Assembly (NCBI RefSeq): GCF_033763495.1
Contig: NZ_JANRKL010000203.1
Span: 1 to 64,000, forward strand
Direction: 5' to 3'
Origin: Haliscomenobacter sp033763495
GTDB lineage: Bacteria; Bacteroidota; Bacteroidia; Chitinophagales; Saprospiraceae
Length of the DNA stretch: 64,000 bases
Shown: positions 18,149-27,075 of the stretch, in pieces
Layout: every line of letters begins with the position of its first letter
Position numbering within the stretch: position 1 is the stretch's first letter
Position numbers and translations under genes: made by a program
Notes under the pieces: generated by a model
What the model was told of the DNA's origin: nothing
The model's database searches: none
Seen by the model: the letters and a program-made list of their open reading frames with translations, nothing else

Positions 18149-18185
18149 ATTCTAATATTATAGAATCAATTCTAAAGTATTAGAA
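18149..18185. promoter_or_regulatory. Operator of alternating TAGAAT/ATTCTA palindromes before blaI
   Basis: ATTCTA (18149-18154) and TAGAAT (18161-18166) form one inverted pair. TAGAAT and ATTCTA (18169-18174) form a second. TTCTAA (18170-18175) and TTAGAA (18180-18185) form a third. The array ends one base before the blaI ATG. BlaI/MecI repressors bind short inverted repeats in their own promoter, so this is a strong candidate site for autoregulation and possibly control of the divergent gene. Confidence 0.65.
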
Positions 18186-18186
18186 A

Positions 18187-18558
18187 ATGCAACTATCAAA
18201 AATTGAAGAACAAATAATGGAATACCTCTGGCAGCTTGAACAGGCTTACATGAAAGACCTTCTTGAGGCATTCCCCGATCCAAAACCTGCGGCAACCACA
18301 GTGGCCACCCACCTCATGCGAATGCAGAAAAAAGAAGCAATTGCCTACCATACCCATGGCAATTCGCGGGCGTACTACCCTTTGATCAACAAAAACGATT
18401 ATTTCTCTCAGCAGGTCAAAGGTATGATCAACAATTTTTTTGGCGGCTCTACTACCCAATTTGCTTCCTTTTTCACCTCGGCTACCGAGATGAGCAAGGA
18501 GGAATTGGAGGATTTGCGCCGCATGGTTGACCAGGAAATCCAAAAGAAAAAGCCATGA
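18187..18558 (+). CDS. BlaI/MecI/CopY family transcriptional repressor
   Basis: The 123-aa product matches the family in length and plan. A winged helix occupies about residues 1-75 (LSKIEEQIMEYLWQLEQAY, then TTVATHLMRMQKKEAIAYH). A helical dimerisation tail at 85-120 begins at the cleavage-prone region. Known role: the repressor is inactivated when its M56 partner senses a cell-envelope signal. Its stop overlaps the M56 start by four bases (ATGA), so the two are translationally coupled. No beta-lactamase gene is adjacent. Confidence 0.88.
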   Translation: MQLSKIEEQIMEYLWQLEQAYMKDLLEAFPDPKPAATTVATHLMRMQKKEAIAYHTHGNSRAYYPLINKNDYFSQQVKGMINNFFGGSTTQFASFFTSATEMSKEELEDLRRMVDQEIQKKKP

Positions 18559-19925
18559 TGCTCTACCTCCTCAAATTCATCGGCGGCTCCACCCTGCTTT
18601 GGGGCGTTTACCACTTTGGTTTGGAACAAGAAAAAATGCATCATTTCAAGCGTTTTTACTTGTTGTTCAGTCTTGGGTTTGCGTTGGTGGTGCCTTTGAT
18701 ACCGCTTCCCTGGTTTGAGCAGGAAGTGGCGCCTGTGCTCACCATGGGCAATGAGCCAATCCAAGACAGTCCAATTTCAACTCAGGTAGTGCCCCAAATA
18801 GCTCCCAGCTTCCCAATCGAGTCCATTTTTTGGTTGGTCTATACCTTTATTGCTTCCATCCTATTGCTTCGATTGCTACATAATTTGTATCGGGCATTTC
18901 TGGTACAAACCAAAGGAGAAAAATCACAGCATGCCGGAGTGCCTCTGGTCATCTTGCCTGAAAACGTCCCGACTCATTCTTTTTTCAATACCATCTACAT
19001 CAACCCAAAGGATTACGCTGAAGACGGAGCCAGTGCGATTCTCACCCACGAGCTCGCCCACATCCGGCAAAGGCATAGTTGGGATATCCTTTTTGTGGAA
19101 TTGTTGCGGGTACTGTTTTGGTTCAATCCGGTATTGTTCGCCTACAAACGCTCCATGCAGTTGAATCACGAGTTCCTGGCTGACGAGGCCGTGATCCAGC
19201 AGGCGAACATCGACATTCCAACTTATCAATATTTGCTTTTGGATAAAATTGCCCAGGCCCAGCAACTCCGGCTGGTGCAGCAATTTGATTATTTCATCAC
19301 AAAAAAACGACTGTTCATGATGACTAAAGAAGCCAAACGGCAGCGGTCTTTTTGGAAAAGACTAGCCTTAATTCCCTTAATTGCTGGTTTGATTTTGTTG
19401 TTGAGCGACAAAGTACAATCACAAAGCAAGCCCAGCAGCACACCCCAGGTACTCGCGCAAAAGGAGCAATCCGGCGTATCCCAGGCCTTATTGGATGAAT
19501 ACAATACCGAGGTCAAAAGGTATTGGGATACCATTGCAGCCATCATGGGCAAAAAAAATCATTGGGTTCGCCTCGACAACTTTAAAATAGACCGCCTAAA
19601 CGACATCTACAAAATGATGAGTGAAGCCCAGCGAGCCGAAGTCAAAACCATTCCTAGGCATGTTCCCAAGCCACCACCACCAGCGAGAAAATCACCCACA
19701 AACGAGCAATTGCAAATTTGGTCCAGTACGGAAGTGTATGGCGTTTGGATTGATGGCAAAAAAGTAGCCAATGCTGTTTTGAAGAACTTTAAAGCCAGTG
19801 ATTTTTCGAGGTTTTTTGTGAGTAAACTCTACAAAAACGCCATTCCTCCGGGAAGTATCCGCCGTTTTCAAATTGATTTATACACCCACAGAGGATACGA
19901 AGACGCTTTTATTAAAAACGGGTGA
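18555..19925 (+). CDS. BlaR1-type M56 family membrane metallopeptidase
   Basis: The 456-aa product has N-terminal membrane helices around residues 3-20, 32-55 and 93-115. The zinc-peptidase motif HELAH is at 165-169, with the family sequence ELLRVLFWFNPVLFAYKR and a second metal-ligand region NHEFLADEA near 205-212. A fourth membrane helix lies near 270 (LALIPLIAGLILLL). The periplasmic C-terminus has no penicillin-binding transpeptidase domain; it ends in a short module (VYGVWIDGKKVAN to the end) typical of Bacteroidota M56 proteins. It probably senses an envelope signal and cleaves the BlaI repressor encoded just upstream. Confidence 0.87.
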   Translation: MMLYLLKFIGGSTLLWGVYHFGLEQEKMHHFKRFYLLFSLGFALVVPLIPLPWFEQEVAPVLTMGNEPIQDSPISTQVVPQIAPSFPIESIFWLVYTFIASILLLRLLHNLYRAFLVQTKGEKSQHAGVPLVILPENVPTHSFFNTIYINPKDYAEDGASAILTHELAHIRQRHSWDILFVELLRVLFWFNPVLFAYKRSMQLNHEFLADEAVIQQANIDIPTYQYLLLDKIAQAQQLRLVQQFDYFITKKRLFMMTKEAKRQRSFWKRLALIPLIAGLILLLSDKVQSQSKPSSTPQVLAQKEQSGVSQALLDEYNTEVKRYWDTIAAIMGKKNHWVRLDNFKIDRLNDIYKMMSEAQRAEVKTIPRHVPKPPPPARKSPTNEQLQIWSSTEVYGVWIDGKKVANAVLKNFKASDFSRFFVSKLYKNAIPPGSIRRFQIDLYTHRGYEDAFIKNG

Positions 19926-19955
19926 GTAGCATCTCTTTAATTTACTTTTCCATTA

Positions 19956-20000
19956 CAAACGGCAATAGCGCAGGTAGCACTATTGCCGTTTGTCGTTTTT
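19956..20000 (+). terminator. Strong terminator after the BlaI-M56 operon
   Basis: A perfect 13-bp stem (19956-19968 with 19980-19992) closes an 11-base loop and is followed by TCGTTTTT. It ends the sensor operon and insulates it from the tetR promoter region. Confidence 0.85.
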
Positions 20001-20148
20001 ACCCCCACAAAGCGTCGCGTTCATACAGTACATTTCAACATTTTATGCGATAATTTTGCTGATAAATCAAAAACAAACAGAAATAAAAAAAATGTCGGTT
20101 TTTTGGAAACCTTCATCGACCCTTTTTTGTCTTTTGTCCAGAAACTTA

Positions 20149-20208
20149 AAAAACTTTGGAAACTTTTAAACCATTTCGAGTTTCCAAAGTTTTTAAGTTG
20201 TATCTTTG
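20149..20208 (+). promoter_or_regulatory. tetR promoter with 16-bp inverted-repeat operator
   Basis: A perfect 16-bp inverted repeat (20149-20164 and 20179-20194, 14-base spacer) runs into a perfect Bacteroidota -7 box TATCTTTG at 20201-20208. The right arm occupies the -33 to -7 spacer, so a bound dimeric repressor would block the promoter. The tetR ATG is only eight bases past the -7 box, so the mRNA is probably leaderless or nearly so. A related TTGGAAAC half-site occurs further upstream near 20103. Confidence 0.72.
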
Positions 20209-20215
20209 CTGCGAT

Positions 20216-20863
20216 ATGGAAACAAAAGAAAATAAGGACACGAGGAAGCAGATCATGCGCAGAGCTGAGTCACTCTTTATGCGTTACGGCATCAAGAGTG
20301 TGAGCATGGATGACATTGCCCGCGAGCTTGGTATCTCCAAAAAAACCTTGTACCAGTTTTTTGAAAATAAAGAGGACCTGATCCTCAAAACGATTGAGAG
20401 TCACTTGCAAGATGAGATGTGTGACATGGAATTGATCACTAGTCATGCCAGCAACGCATTACAGGAAATCATGTTGCTTGCCCGGCACGTCATCGGCCAA
20501 TTTCAAGAGCTTACCCCAAGTGTGGTTTATGACCTCAAAAAATACTACCCCGAAGCCTGGAACATGATCGACCATATGCAACGTGACCATGTGTACAAGT
20601 CCATCCTGGATAACCTGAAACGAGGCGTTGCAGAAGGAGATTACCGGAGCGACCTCAACACCGAAATTATGGCTCGCCTGCACGTAGGTAGCCTGTATTT
20701 GCCAATTGATCAGTCACTTTTTCCGATTCGGGAATTTCAACCCGATCAGGTTTTTAAAGAATACATCTATCACTTTGTGCGGGGGGTAGCCTCCGAGCAA
20801 GGTTTGAGTAAGATCAAAGAATACCTCCGGGAAAAACAAAGTACCGGAAGTGCCAACTTTTAA
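20216..20863 (+). CDS. TetR/AcrR family regulator of the adjacent efflux operon
   Basis: The 215-aa product has an N-terminal TetR helix-turn-helix at about residues 8-55 (IMRRAESLFMRYGIKSVSMD, then ELGISKKTLYQFFENKEDLI). An all-helical ligand-binding region follows. An upstream ATG at 20156 lies inside the inverted repeat and promoter, so the start at 20216 is chosen. The next genes encode TolC, an adaptor and an RND pump, which fits local repression of efflux and autoregulation through the 20149-20194 palindrome. Confidence 0.88.
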   Translation: METKENKDTRKQIMRRAESLFMRYGIKSVSMDDIARELGISKKTLYQFFENKEDLILKTIESHLQDEMCDMELITSHASNALQEIMLLARHVIGQFQELTPSVVYDLKKYYPEAWNMIDHMQRDHVYKSILDNLKRGVAEGDYRSDLNTEIMARLHVGSLYLPIDQSLFPIREFQPDQVFKEYIYHFVRGVASEQGLSKIKEYLREKQSTGSANF

Positions 20864-20912
20864 TCAAAACATTTGAATAACCCAAACACCCACCGACACC
20901 GTGGGCTGATCC

Positions 20913-22298
20913 ATGATATTTAAACTGATTGTTATGAGTTATTATGACGGATTTCTAAATGTACTGCGCCTGAAAGGGATGCTGCTGGGCACTTTGTTGC
21001 TGAGCACCCTCCTCCCGGCTCAGAGTACCCTTTCAGTGAAAGAAAGTGTTCAGTTTGCCTTAAAAAACAGCCCTACGCTGCAAAAAGCCAAACTGGATAC
21101 CCGCAAATCACTGGAGCAAATACGCGAATACAAAAGCACGGGATTGCCACAAGTAAATGCCAGCGTTGGCTTTACGTACAACGCGAAATTGCCAACGCAA
21201 TTGATTCCCAACTTTTTCCAGGGTAAACCAGATGAATTGGTTCCCGTGCAGTTTGGTACGGACCTGAACACCACCGCTGGTGCCGAAGTCAACCAGCTGT
21301 TGTACAGCCAGCAATACTGGGTCGGCATCAAAGCCATTAAAGCTGTAGGTAACTTCAATCAAACCGTAGAATTAAAAACGGAAGAAGAAGTGGCCTACAA
21401 TGTGGTGAAGTTGTATTACCAGGTTCAGACCATTTACAAGCAGCGCGATTTGATCGTAGCCAACCTCGAGCAAATCAATGGTTTGCTCAAAGCAACTGAT
21501 CTGCAATACAAAAATGGCCTGGCCAAAAAGCTGGACGTCGACCAATTGCGTGTCAATCAAATCACCCTGCAAACACAATTGCAAAACCTCGAGCTGAACT
21601 ACCAGCAAGGCCTGCAAGCCCTGAAGTTCGCCATGAGTATGCCGCAGGAAACGCAGTTGACCCTTAGTGATACACTCAGCGAGATTGTGATGCCCAATGC
21701 AGATCCTACTTATTTAGAGCCCAGCTACCAAAACAAGCTGGATCTCACCCTGCTGGATCAACAAACCACTCTGCAACAACTCAATGCCGATCAATTGCGG
21801 GCTACTTCCTGGCCAACCTTGCGGGCTTTTGGTAACTACAACTTCCAGGGCCAGGGCAATGGCTTTGGAGAGTTGGGCAAAAACCAGAACTGGTTCAGTT
21901 TTTCTGCCATCGGGCTCAATGTGAGCATTCCCATCTTCGATGGTTTTTACCGCAAAAGTAAGGTCGAACAAATCAAAATCGACATGTTGAAAATTGCCGA
22001 AGACCGCAAACAAACCATGCAGTCGCTGCAATTGCAACACAGCCAGGCCAAGCAACAATTGCTTAGTTACTGGAACACCCTGACCGCCCTGCGCGAAAAC
22101 CGAAAAGTTGCCGAAGAAGTATATGCAGTGACCCAAAAGCGCTACAAAGAAGGTATTGCCAACGTGACCGAAGTATTGGTAGCCGAAAAGACCATGCGTG
22201 AAGTGCAATCCAACTTCCTGGGTAACCTGCTACAATACCAACTCGCTAAAGTGGACCTGGATTACGCCAATGGCAAAATCCGTGAAATGTACAAATAA
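20913..22298 (+). CDS. TolC family outer-membrane efflux channel
   Basis: The 461-aa product has an N-terminal hydrophobic export signal (MLLGTLLLSTLLPAQS) and the two repeated outer-membrane efflux protein halves. LSVKESVQFALKNSPTLQKA opens the first, with NGLAKKLDVDQLRVNQITLQ in its coiled coil. YKEGIANVTEVLVAEKTMRE marks the equivalent point of the second. In-frame ATGs at 20913, 20934 and 20979 leave the start open; 20979 gives the most compact signal peptide. It forms the outer-membrane exit duct for the adaptor and RND pump encoded next. Confidence 0.88.
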   Translation: MIFKLIVMSYYDGFLNVLRLKGMLLGTLLLSTLLPAQSTLSVKESVQFALKNSPTLQKAKLDTRKSLEQIREYKSTGLPQVNASVGFTYNAKLPTQLIPNFFQGKPDELVPVQFGTDLNTTAGAEVNQLLYSQQYWVGIKAIKAVGNFNQTVELKTEEEVAYNVVKLYYQVQTIYKQRDLIVANLEQINGLLKATDLQYKNGLAKKLDVDQLRVNQITLQTQLQNLELNYQQGLQALKFAMSMPQETQLTLSDTLSEIVMPNADPTYLEPSYQNKLDLTLLDQQTTLQQLNADQLRATSWPTLRAFGNYNFQGQGNGFGELGKNQNWFSFSAIGLNVSIPIFDGFYRKSKVEQIKIDMLKIAEDRKQTMQSLQLQHSQAKQQLLSYWNTLTALRENRKVAEEVYAVTQKRYKEGIANVTEVLVAEKTMREVQSNFLGNLLQYQLAKVDLDYANGKIREMYK

Positions 22299-22361
22299 TC
22301 GACGCGGGCTACCCAGCTAGCGGGATTGATTCCTGATAACCCTTTTATCAAACACAATACA

Positions 22362-23429
22362 ATGAAAAATATCATTCGCATCCTCATCGCCTTGCTTGTA
22401 ATCGGTGGCCTCGCCGCAGTTACTGCCTGGAAACTGGGGAAAAATAAAGAAAAAATTGAAGCCGACGGTAAACTGACCCAGGTGCGCAATACCGAAATTC
22501 CGGTAAAAGTAACCACCATGGGCACTCAGAATATTCAGGGTGGCTTTGAAATCAATGGTACTTTCCAGCCCATCAAACAGTTGACGGTAATGAGTGAGGC
22601 TCAGGGCCGGATCACTCAGTTGAATGTGAAAGATGGTAGCTTCGTCAGCGAAGGCGCAGTGATTTTAGCGGTAGACAATGACCTGCTGGAAAATCAACTC
22701 GAACTGGCTCGGGTCAACCTCAAAAAGGCTGAAAACGATGTAACTCGCCTGAAAAACCTGCTTGGCGACGGTGGCGTCACTCAACAGCAAGTAGATGATG
22801 CCCAAAATGGCATTGACAACATCAAAGCCAACATCAAAAACCTGGAGAAACAAATCAGCATGACTTATGTCAAAGCACCCATTTCCGGTACTGTTTCTGG
22901 CAAAACAATTGAAAAAGGTGCTTTCCTGGCCCCTGCCATGAAAATCATGGACATCATCGATGTACGTCGTCTCAAAATGGCTGCTTATCTGACCGACGAT
23001 GAAGTACTTCAGGTGAAAAAAGGCCAGCGAGTGGAATTGCGTACGGATGTATACCCAAATAAAGCTTTCGTTGGTGTGGTTAACCTGATCGATGTAAAAG
23101 CAGACAACGCCCAACGTTTTTTGGTGGAGATTGAACTGGATAACCCCGCTTCTACTCCCTTGAAAGCAGGGATGGACGGTGTAGCCGAATTCAACACAGG
23201 CCGCTCGGTTTCCATTTTAGCCCTGCCTCGCGAGTGTATCGTAGGTAGCGCCCGCGATGCCAAGGTATTTGTAGTGGAAAACGGAGTCGCCAAATTGCGC
23301 CCCATCCAGCTTGGTAACATCTACGGAGATTACGCTGCCGTACTTTCTGGCTTGAAGGCTGGTGAAGTGGTGGTAAGTTCCGGCCAGATCAACCTGGAGA
23401 ATGACATGAAGGTGAGGGTTGAAAAATAA
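22362..23429 (+). CDS. RND efflux periplasmic adaptor (membrane fusion protein)
   Basis: The 355-aa product from the ATG at 22362 has an N-terminal membrane anchor (IIRILIALLVIGGLAAVTAW). Biotinyl-lipoyl halves (MSEAQGRITQLNVKDGSFVS and MTYVKAPISGTVSGKTIEKG) flank a short alpha-hairpin at about 95-155. A beta-barrel and a C-terminal membrane-proximal domain ending GQINLENDMKVRVEK follow. An in-frame TTG at 22326 would add residues before the anchor and is not preferred. It joins the TolC channel to the RND permease. Confidence 0.88.
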   Translation: MKNIIRILIALLVIGGLAAVTAWKLGKNKEKIEADGKLTQVRNTEIPVKVTTMGTQNIQGGFEINGTFQPIKQLTVMSEAQGRITQLNVKDGSFVSEGAVILAVDNDLLENQLELARVNLKKAENDVTRLKNLLGDGGVTQQQVDDAQNGIDNIKANIKNLEKQISMTYVKAPISGTVSGKTIEKGAFLAPAMKIMDIIDVRRLKMAAYLTDDEVLQVKKGQRVELRTDVYPNKAFVGVVNLIDVKADNAQRFLVEIELDNPASTPLKAGMDGVAEFNTGRSVSILALPRECIVGSARDAKVFVVENGVAKLRPIQLGNIYGDYAAVLSGLKAGEVVVSSGQINLENDMKVRVEK

Positions 23430-23438
23430 TTAATCGTT

Positions 23439-23496
23439 GTAGAGACGCACGGCTGTGCGTCTCACGGCTGTAAGACGAACAGCCGTGCGTCTCTAC
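23439..23496. repeat. Nested palindromic repeat inside the efflux operon
   Basis: Perfect 18-base arms GTAGAGACGCACGGCTGT (23439-23456) and their complement (23479-23496) enclose further palindromes: GAGACGCAC with GTGCGTCTC (23442-23450, 23455-23463) and CACGGCTGT with ACAGCCGTG (23463-23471, 23479-23487). Motifs of the GTAGAGACGC type are common dispersed repeats in Bacteroidota and cyanobacteria. It fills almost the whole adaptor-RND gap and may modulate or uncouple expression. Confidence 0.8.
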
Positions 23497-23509
23497 GAAA
23501 TCAAAAAAA

Positions 23510-26500
23510 ATGACACTAACCGAAATCGCCATCAAACGGCCCTCGCTCATCATCGTATTTTTTGCGGTGTTGACCTTCCTAGGGTTAGTTTCCTACTCCT
23601 ACTTGAGCTACGAGCTCATCCCCAAATTCAATGCCCCGATTGTATTGGTAAGTACCATTTATCCTGGTGCTTCCCCATCGGAGGTTGAAAACTCGCTGAC
23701 CAAACCCCTTGAAGATGCCGTGTCCGGGGTTGAAAAAATTGTTTCTGTCCGTTCAACTTCTTTTGAAGGTTTGTCTTCAATTGTGATTGAATTCAAGGAT
23801 GGAGTCAATACGGACATTGCGCTTCAGGATGTGCAGCGCAAAATCAATGCGGTTAAGTCCACGTTGCCCGAAGATGCCAAAGATCCAGCCTTGGGGAAAT
23901 TTAGCTCGGATGATTTCCCCATCATGAGTATTGCGGTAAATACCAATTTGCCACAGGCCCAACAGTATGATTTGATCAAACAAAGAATCAAACCTGCTTT
24001 GTCGCAGGTAGATGGTGTTGGCCAGGTCAACTTGATTGGTGGACAAGAGCGGGAAATCAAAGTGCAGATCAATCGCCAAAAGCTGGAAAGCCAGGGTTTG
24101 TCTTTGCTCAATCTGGTAACGGCCATCCAGTCAGCTAACCTGGAATTTCCTACGGGTAAAGTAAAGTCTGAAAACGAACAAATTACTGTTCGTCTGGCCG
24201 GAAAATTCCTCTCACTTGACGACATCAATGACGTAACCGTGGGGGTTTCCAATACGGGCACCTTGATCAAAGTACGCGACGTAGCAGATGTATCCGACAA
24301 CCTGAAAGAAATGGTGGACCTTTCGCGCCTCAACAGCAAATCAGCGATTGGGATGACCGTCCTCAAACAACCAGATGCCAATGCGGTGACCATGTCAGAT
24401 GGCATCAAGGCAAAAATGGCCAGTTTGGAGGAAACCTTCAAAAAGGAAAACCTGAAGTTCAACATTGCCAATGACTCGACCGACTTTACCCGCGACGCGG
24501 TAGATGCGGTAATGCACGACATTGGTTTGGCGATCTTGTTGGTAGCCTTGGTGATGTTGGTGTTCTTGCACAGTTTGCGCAACTCCTTGATCGTCATGGT
24601 AGCCATTCCAGCTTCCTTGGTTTCTACTTTCATCGGTATGTACCTGATGGGCTTTACCCTCAACCTGATGACCCTTTTGGCCATGTCTTTGGTGATTGGT
24701 ATCCTGGTGGACGACTCGATTGTGGTACTGGAAAACATCTACCGCCACCTGGAAATGGGCAAAAATCGCCGACAAGCGGCGGCGGATGGCCGGAATGAAA
24801 TTGGATTTACCGCTCTGGCGATCACGCTGGTGGACGTAGTGGTGTTCTTCCCCATTACCCTGGCTGGTGGCATCGTAGGCAACATTATGGGCCAGTTTGC
24901 CTGGGTCGTGGTATTCTCTACCTTGATGTCGCTGCTGGTGTCCTTTACCATTACCCCGATGTTGGCTTCACGGGTGGCCAAAGTGACTGTGCTGAATCCT
25001 AAAAACCCTGGGCACCTGCTGCTCATTGGTTTTGAGCGCTTTTTGACCTGGATGACGGATAAATATGCCGATTTGTTGAAATGGGTACTTCGGCACTGGG
25101 TTACCAGTATAGTGATTGTCGCTGCGGCATTTGGTTTGCTGATCGCCTCATTTAGCCTGATTAGCCGTGGGTACATCGGCGCAGCCTTTATCTCCCAAAG
25201 TGACGCAGGGCAGTTCATCATCAAAGTAGAATTGCCCAAGGATGGTACTTTGAAAGAGACCAACCTGGCTGTCAATAAAGTAGAAGAATATCTGGCTAAA
25301 AAACCGGAGATCACCGATATTTTCAGCACCATTGGCCGTACCTCCGGGGTTTTGAGTGGACAAGCCACGCCTTATTTGGCGGAGGTCAACGTGAAAATGA
25401 TTCCCAAAGAGGAACGTACAATGCGGGCCGACGTGTACGCACAATTGGTACGCAACGAATTGGAAGCAGCCCTACCAGGGGTGAAAGTACAAACGGTACA
25501 AGTAAGCTTCTTTGGTGGAGCTGATGAAGCACCGCTGCAAATCATCGTAGGCGCTACCAAATTGGAAGACGCGATGAAATACGCCCAGAAGGTGCTCGGT
25601 TTTTACAAGGAAGTACCTGGTACTCTGGCGCCAGAACTTTCGGTAGAAGAAGGTAGCCCCGAAATCAAGGTAGACATCGACCGCCAGCGGATGGCCGAGC
25701 TCGGGCTCAACATCCAAACGGTGGGCGCAACCATGCAAACGGCATTCAGTGGCAACACCAATGCCAAATACCGCGACGGCGCTTACGAATACGACATCAA
25801 TATCGCGATGGATGAATTCGACCGCAAGAACATCGACGATGTATCCCAAGTTGGATTTGTGAACCCAGCTGGGGAACTCATCCGCCTGGAGCAATTTGCC
25901 CGGATTTATCAAACTACGGGACCTTCCATGCTGGAACGCAAAGACCGGGCAGCTTCGGTGACCGTTAAGTCCTTCGTTTTGGGTCGTCCTTCGGGTACCA
26001 TCGGAGCAGAGATTCAAGCCAAAATGGCCCAGGATCCTCCTCCTCCAGGCATTACCATTTCGTATGAAGGTGACCTCAAAAACCAATCAGAAGGATTTGG
26101 TAGTTTGTTGATTGCCATGGCTGCTGCCTTGTTGTTCATGTACCTGATCATGGTGGCCTTGTACGACAACTGGGTGTACCCGATGGTGGTGATGTTCTCA
26201 ATCCCTGTGGCAATGGTAGGGGCTTTGTTGGCCATGGCACTGACCATGCAAACCCTGGACATTTTTGCCATGTTGGGGATGATCATGTTGATTGGTTTGG
26301 TGGCCAAAAACGCCATCCTGCTGGTTGACTTTACCAACCAAATGAAAGCGGAAGGTCACCATTACAAGGAAGCGCTGGTTATGGCGGGTCGCACTCGTTT
26401 GCGTCCGATCCTCATGACCACCATCGCGATGGTGGCAGGTATGCTCCCGATTGCGCTTGCGAAAGGTGCTGGTGCGGAATGGAAAAACGCCCTGGCCTGG

Positions 26501-26674
26501 GCCTTGGTGGGTGGTTTGACCAGTTCCATGTTGCTGACCCTGGTGGTGATTCCTGCGATCTATTCCATCGTGGACCGGATTGGTTTGTTTTTCACCCGCA
26601 AAAACAAGGGTGGTGGCAATCCACCAGAGCCTAGTCACAAAGTGGAAGTGCTGGATTCTGAGTTGATTGCGTAG
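23510..26674 (+). CDS. RND family efflux permease (HAE1-like)
   Basis: The 1054-aa product has the full-length plan of proton-driven RND drug pumps: TM1 at residues 14-33, two large periplasmic loops and twelve membrane helices. The TM4 proton-relay pair D401-D402 lies in GILVDDSIVVLENIYRH. Other conserved segments are YPGASPSEVENSLTKPLEDA, FLHSLRNSLIVMVAIPASL and GLVAKNAILLVDFTNQMKAE. It pumps substrates, probably amphiphiles or drugs, through the adaptor and TolC encoded upstream. The substrate cannot be read from sequence. Confidence 0.92.
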   Translation: MTLTEIAIKRPSLIIVFFAVLTFLGLVSYSYLSYELIPKFNAPIVLVSTIYPGASPSEVENSLTKPLEDAVSGVEKIVSVRSTSFEGLSSIVIEFKDGVNTDIALQDVQRKINAVKSTLPEDAKDPALGKFSSDDFPIMSIAVNTNLPQAQQYDLIKQRIKPALSQVDGVGQVNLIGGQEREIKVQINRQKLESQGLSLLNLVTAIQSANLEFPTGKVKSENEQITVRLAGKFLSLDDINDVTVGVSNTGTLIKVRDVADVSDNLKEMVDLSRLNSKSAIGMTVLKQPDANAVTMSDGIKAKMASLEETFKKENLKFNIANDSTDFTRDAVDAVMHDIGLAILLVALVMLVFLHSLRNSLIVMVAIPASLVSTFIGMYLMGFTLNLMTLLAMSLVIGILVDDSIVVLENIYRHLEMGKNRRQAAADGRNEIGFTALAITLVDVVVFFPITLAGGIVGNIMGQFAWVVVFSTLMSLLVSFTITPMLASRVAKVTVLNPKNPGHLLLIGFERFLTWMTDKYADLLKWVLRHWVTSIVIVAAAFGLLIASFSLISRGYIGAAFISQSDAGQFIIKVELPKDGTLKETNLAVNKVEEYLAKKPEITDIFSTIGRTSGVLSGQATPYLAEVNVKMIPKEERTMRADVYAQLVRNELEAALPGVKVQTVQVSFFGGADEAPLQIIVGATKLEDAMKYAQKVLGFYKEVPGTLAPELSVEEGSPEIKVDIDRQRMAELGLNIQTVGATMQTAFSGNTNAKYRDGAYEYDINIAMDEFDRKNIDDVSQVGFVNPAGELIRLEQFARIYQTTGPSMLERKDRAASVTVKSFVLGRPSGTIGAEIQAKMAQDPPPPGITISYEGDLKNQSEGFGSLLIAMAAALLFMYLIMVALYDNWVYPMVVMFSIPVAMVGALLAMALTMQTLDIFAMLGMIMLIGLVAKNAILLVDFTNQMKAEGHHYKEALVMAGRTRLRPILMTTIAMVAGMLPIALAKGAGAEWKNALAWALVGGLTSSMLLTLVVIPAIYSIVDRIGLFFTRKNKGGGNPPEPSHKVEVLDSELIA

Positions 26675-26721
26675 GTTTTACCCAAACGAATACAAACAAT
26701 AGGCCTAGGGCCAATAAAAAA

Positions 26722-26755
26722 GCCCCGCTTTGTGGATACAGAGCGGGGCTTTTAT
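26722..26755. terminator. Bidirectional terminator between RND gene and DUF3303 gene
   Basis: GCCCCGCT (26722-26729) pairs with AGCGGGGC (26742-26749). The stem is followed by T-rich sequence on the + strand and preceded by a run of A, so it can end transcripts from both converging genes. Confidence 0.85.
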
Positions 26756-26794
26756 TTTTTAATCTATTCTAACTTTTTCCCTAAAATTGTGCTT

Positions 26795-27064
26795 TCACCC
26801 CAACACCTTCACTTTCGCCTCTCCTGAAGAAATCACCGGCACAATCTCAAAATCCGCCAAATCCTCCCATTTCGCAATCCAGCTTTTTAACAATTCCAGC
26901 GATTCACTTTCCATCACCTGGTAACAAATACTGACGTCTTCGTTGATCCAACTGTGGAGGTAATTTACACCTTCGGGCAACATCCGACCTTTTTCGTCGA
27001 AGCGTTGGTACAGCGCTTTAATGGTTTCGGGGCGGAAATGTTCAATGATGACATAGGTGCGCAT
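26795..27064 (-). CDS. DUF3303 domain protein
   Basis: The 89-aa product fits the small DUF3303 alpha/beta fold in length and pattern (MRTYVIIEHFRPETIKALYQ at the start, CYQVMESESLELLKSWIAKW in the middle, FEIVPV near the end). The family has no assigned reaction. It lies 11 bases downstream of a DUF1801 gene and is probably cotranscribed with it. Confidence 0.75.
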   Translation of the reverse strand: MRTYVIIEHFRPETIKALYQRFDEKGRMLPEGVNYLHSWINEDVSICYQVMESESLELLKSWIAKWEDLADFEIVPVISSGEAKVKVLG

Positions 27065-27075
27065 TTGGGTAAGGT

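Noticed and set aside
18555..19925. M56 protein considered as a beta-lactam sensor
   Set aside because: It has no C-terminal penicillin-binding domain and no beta-lactamase gene is adjacent.
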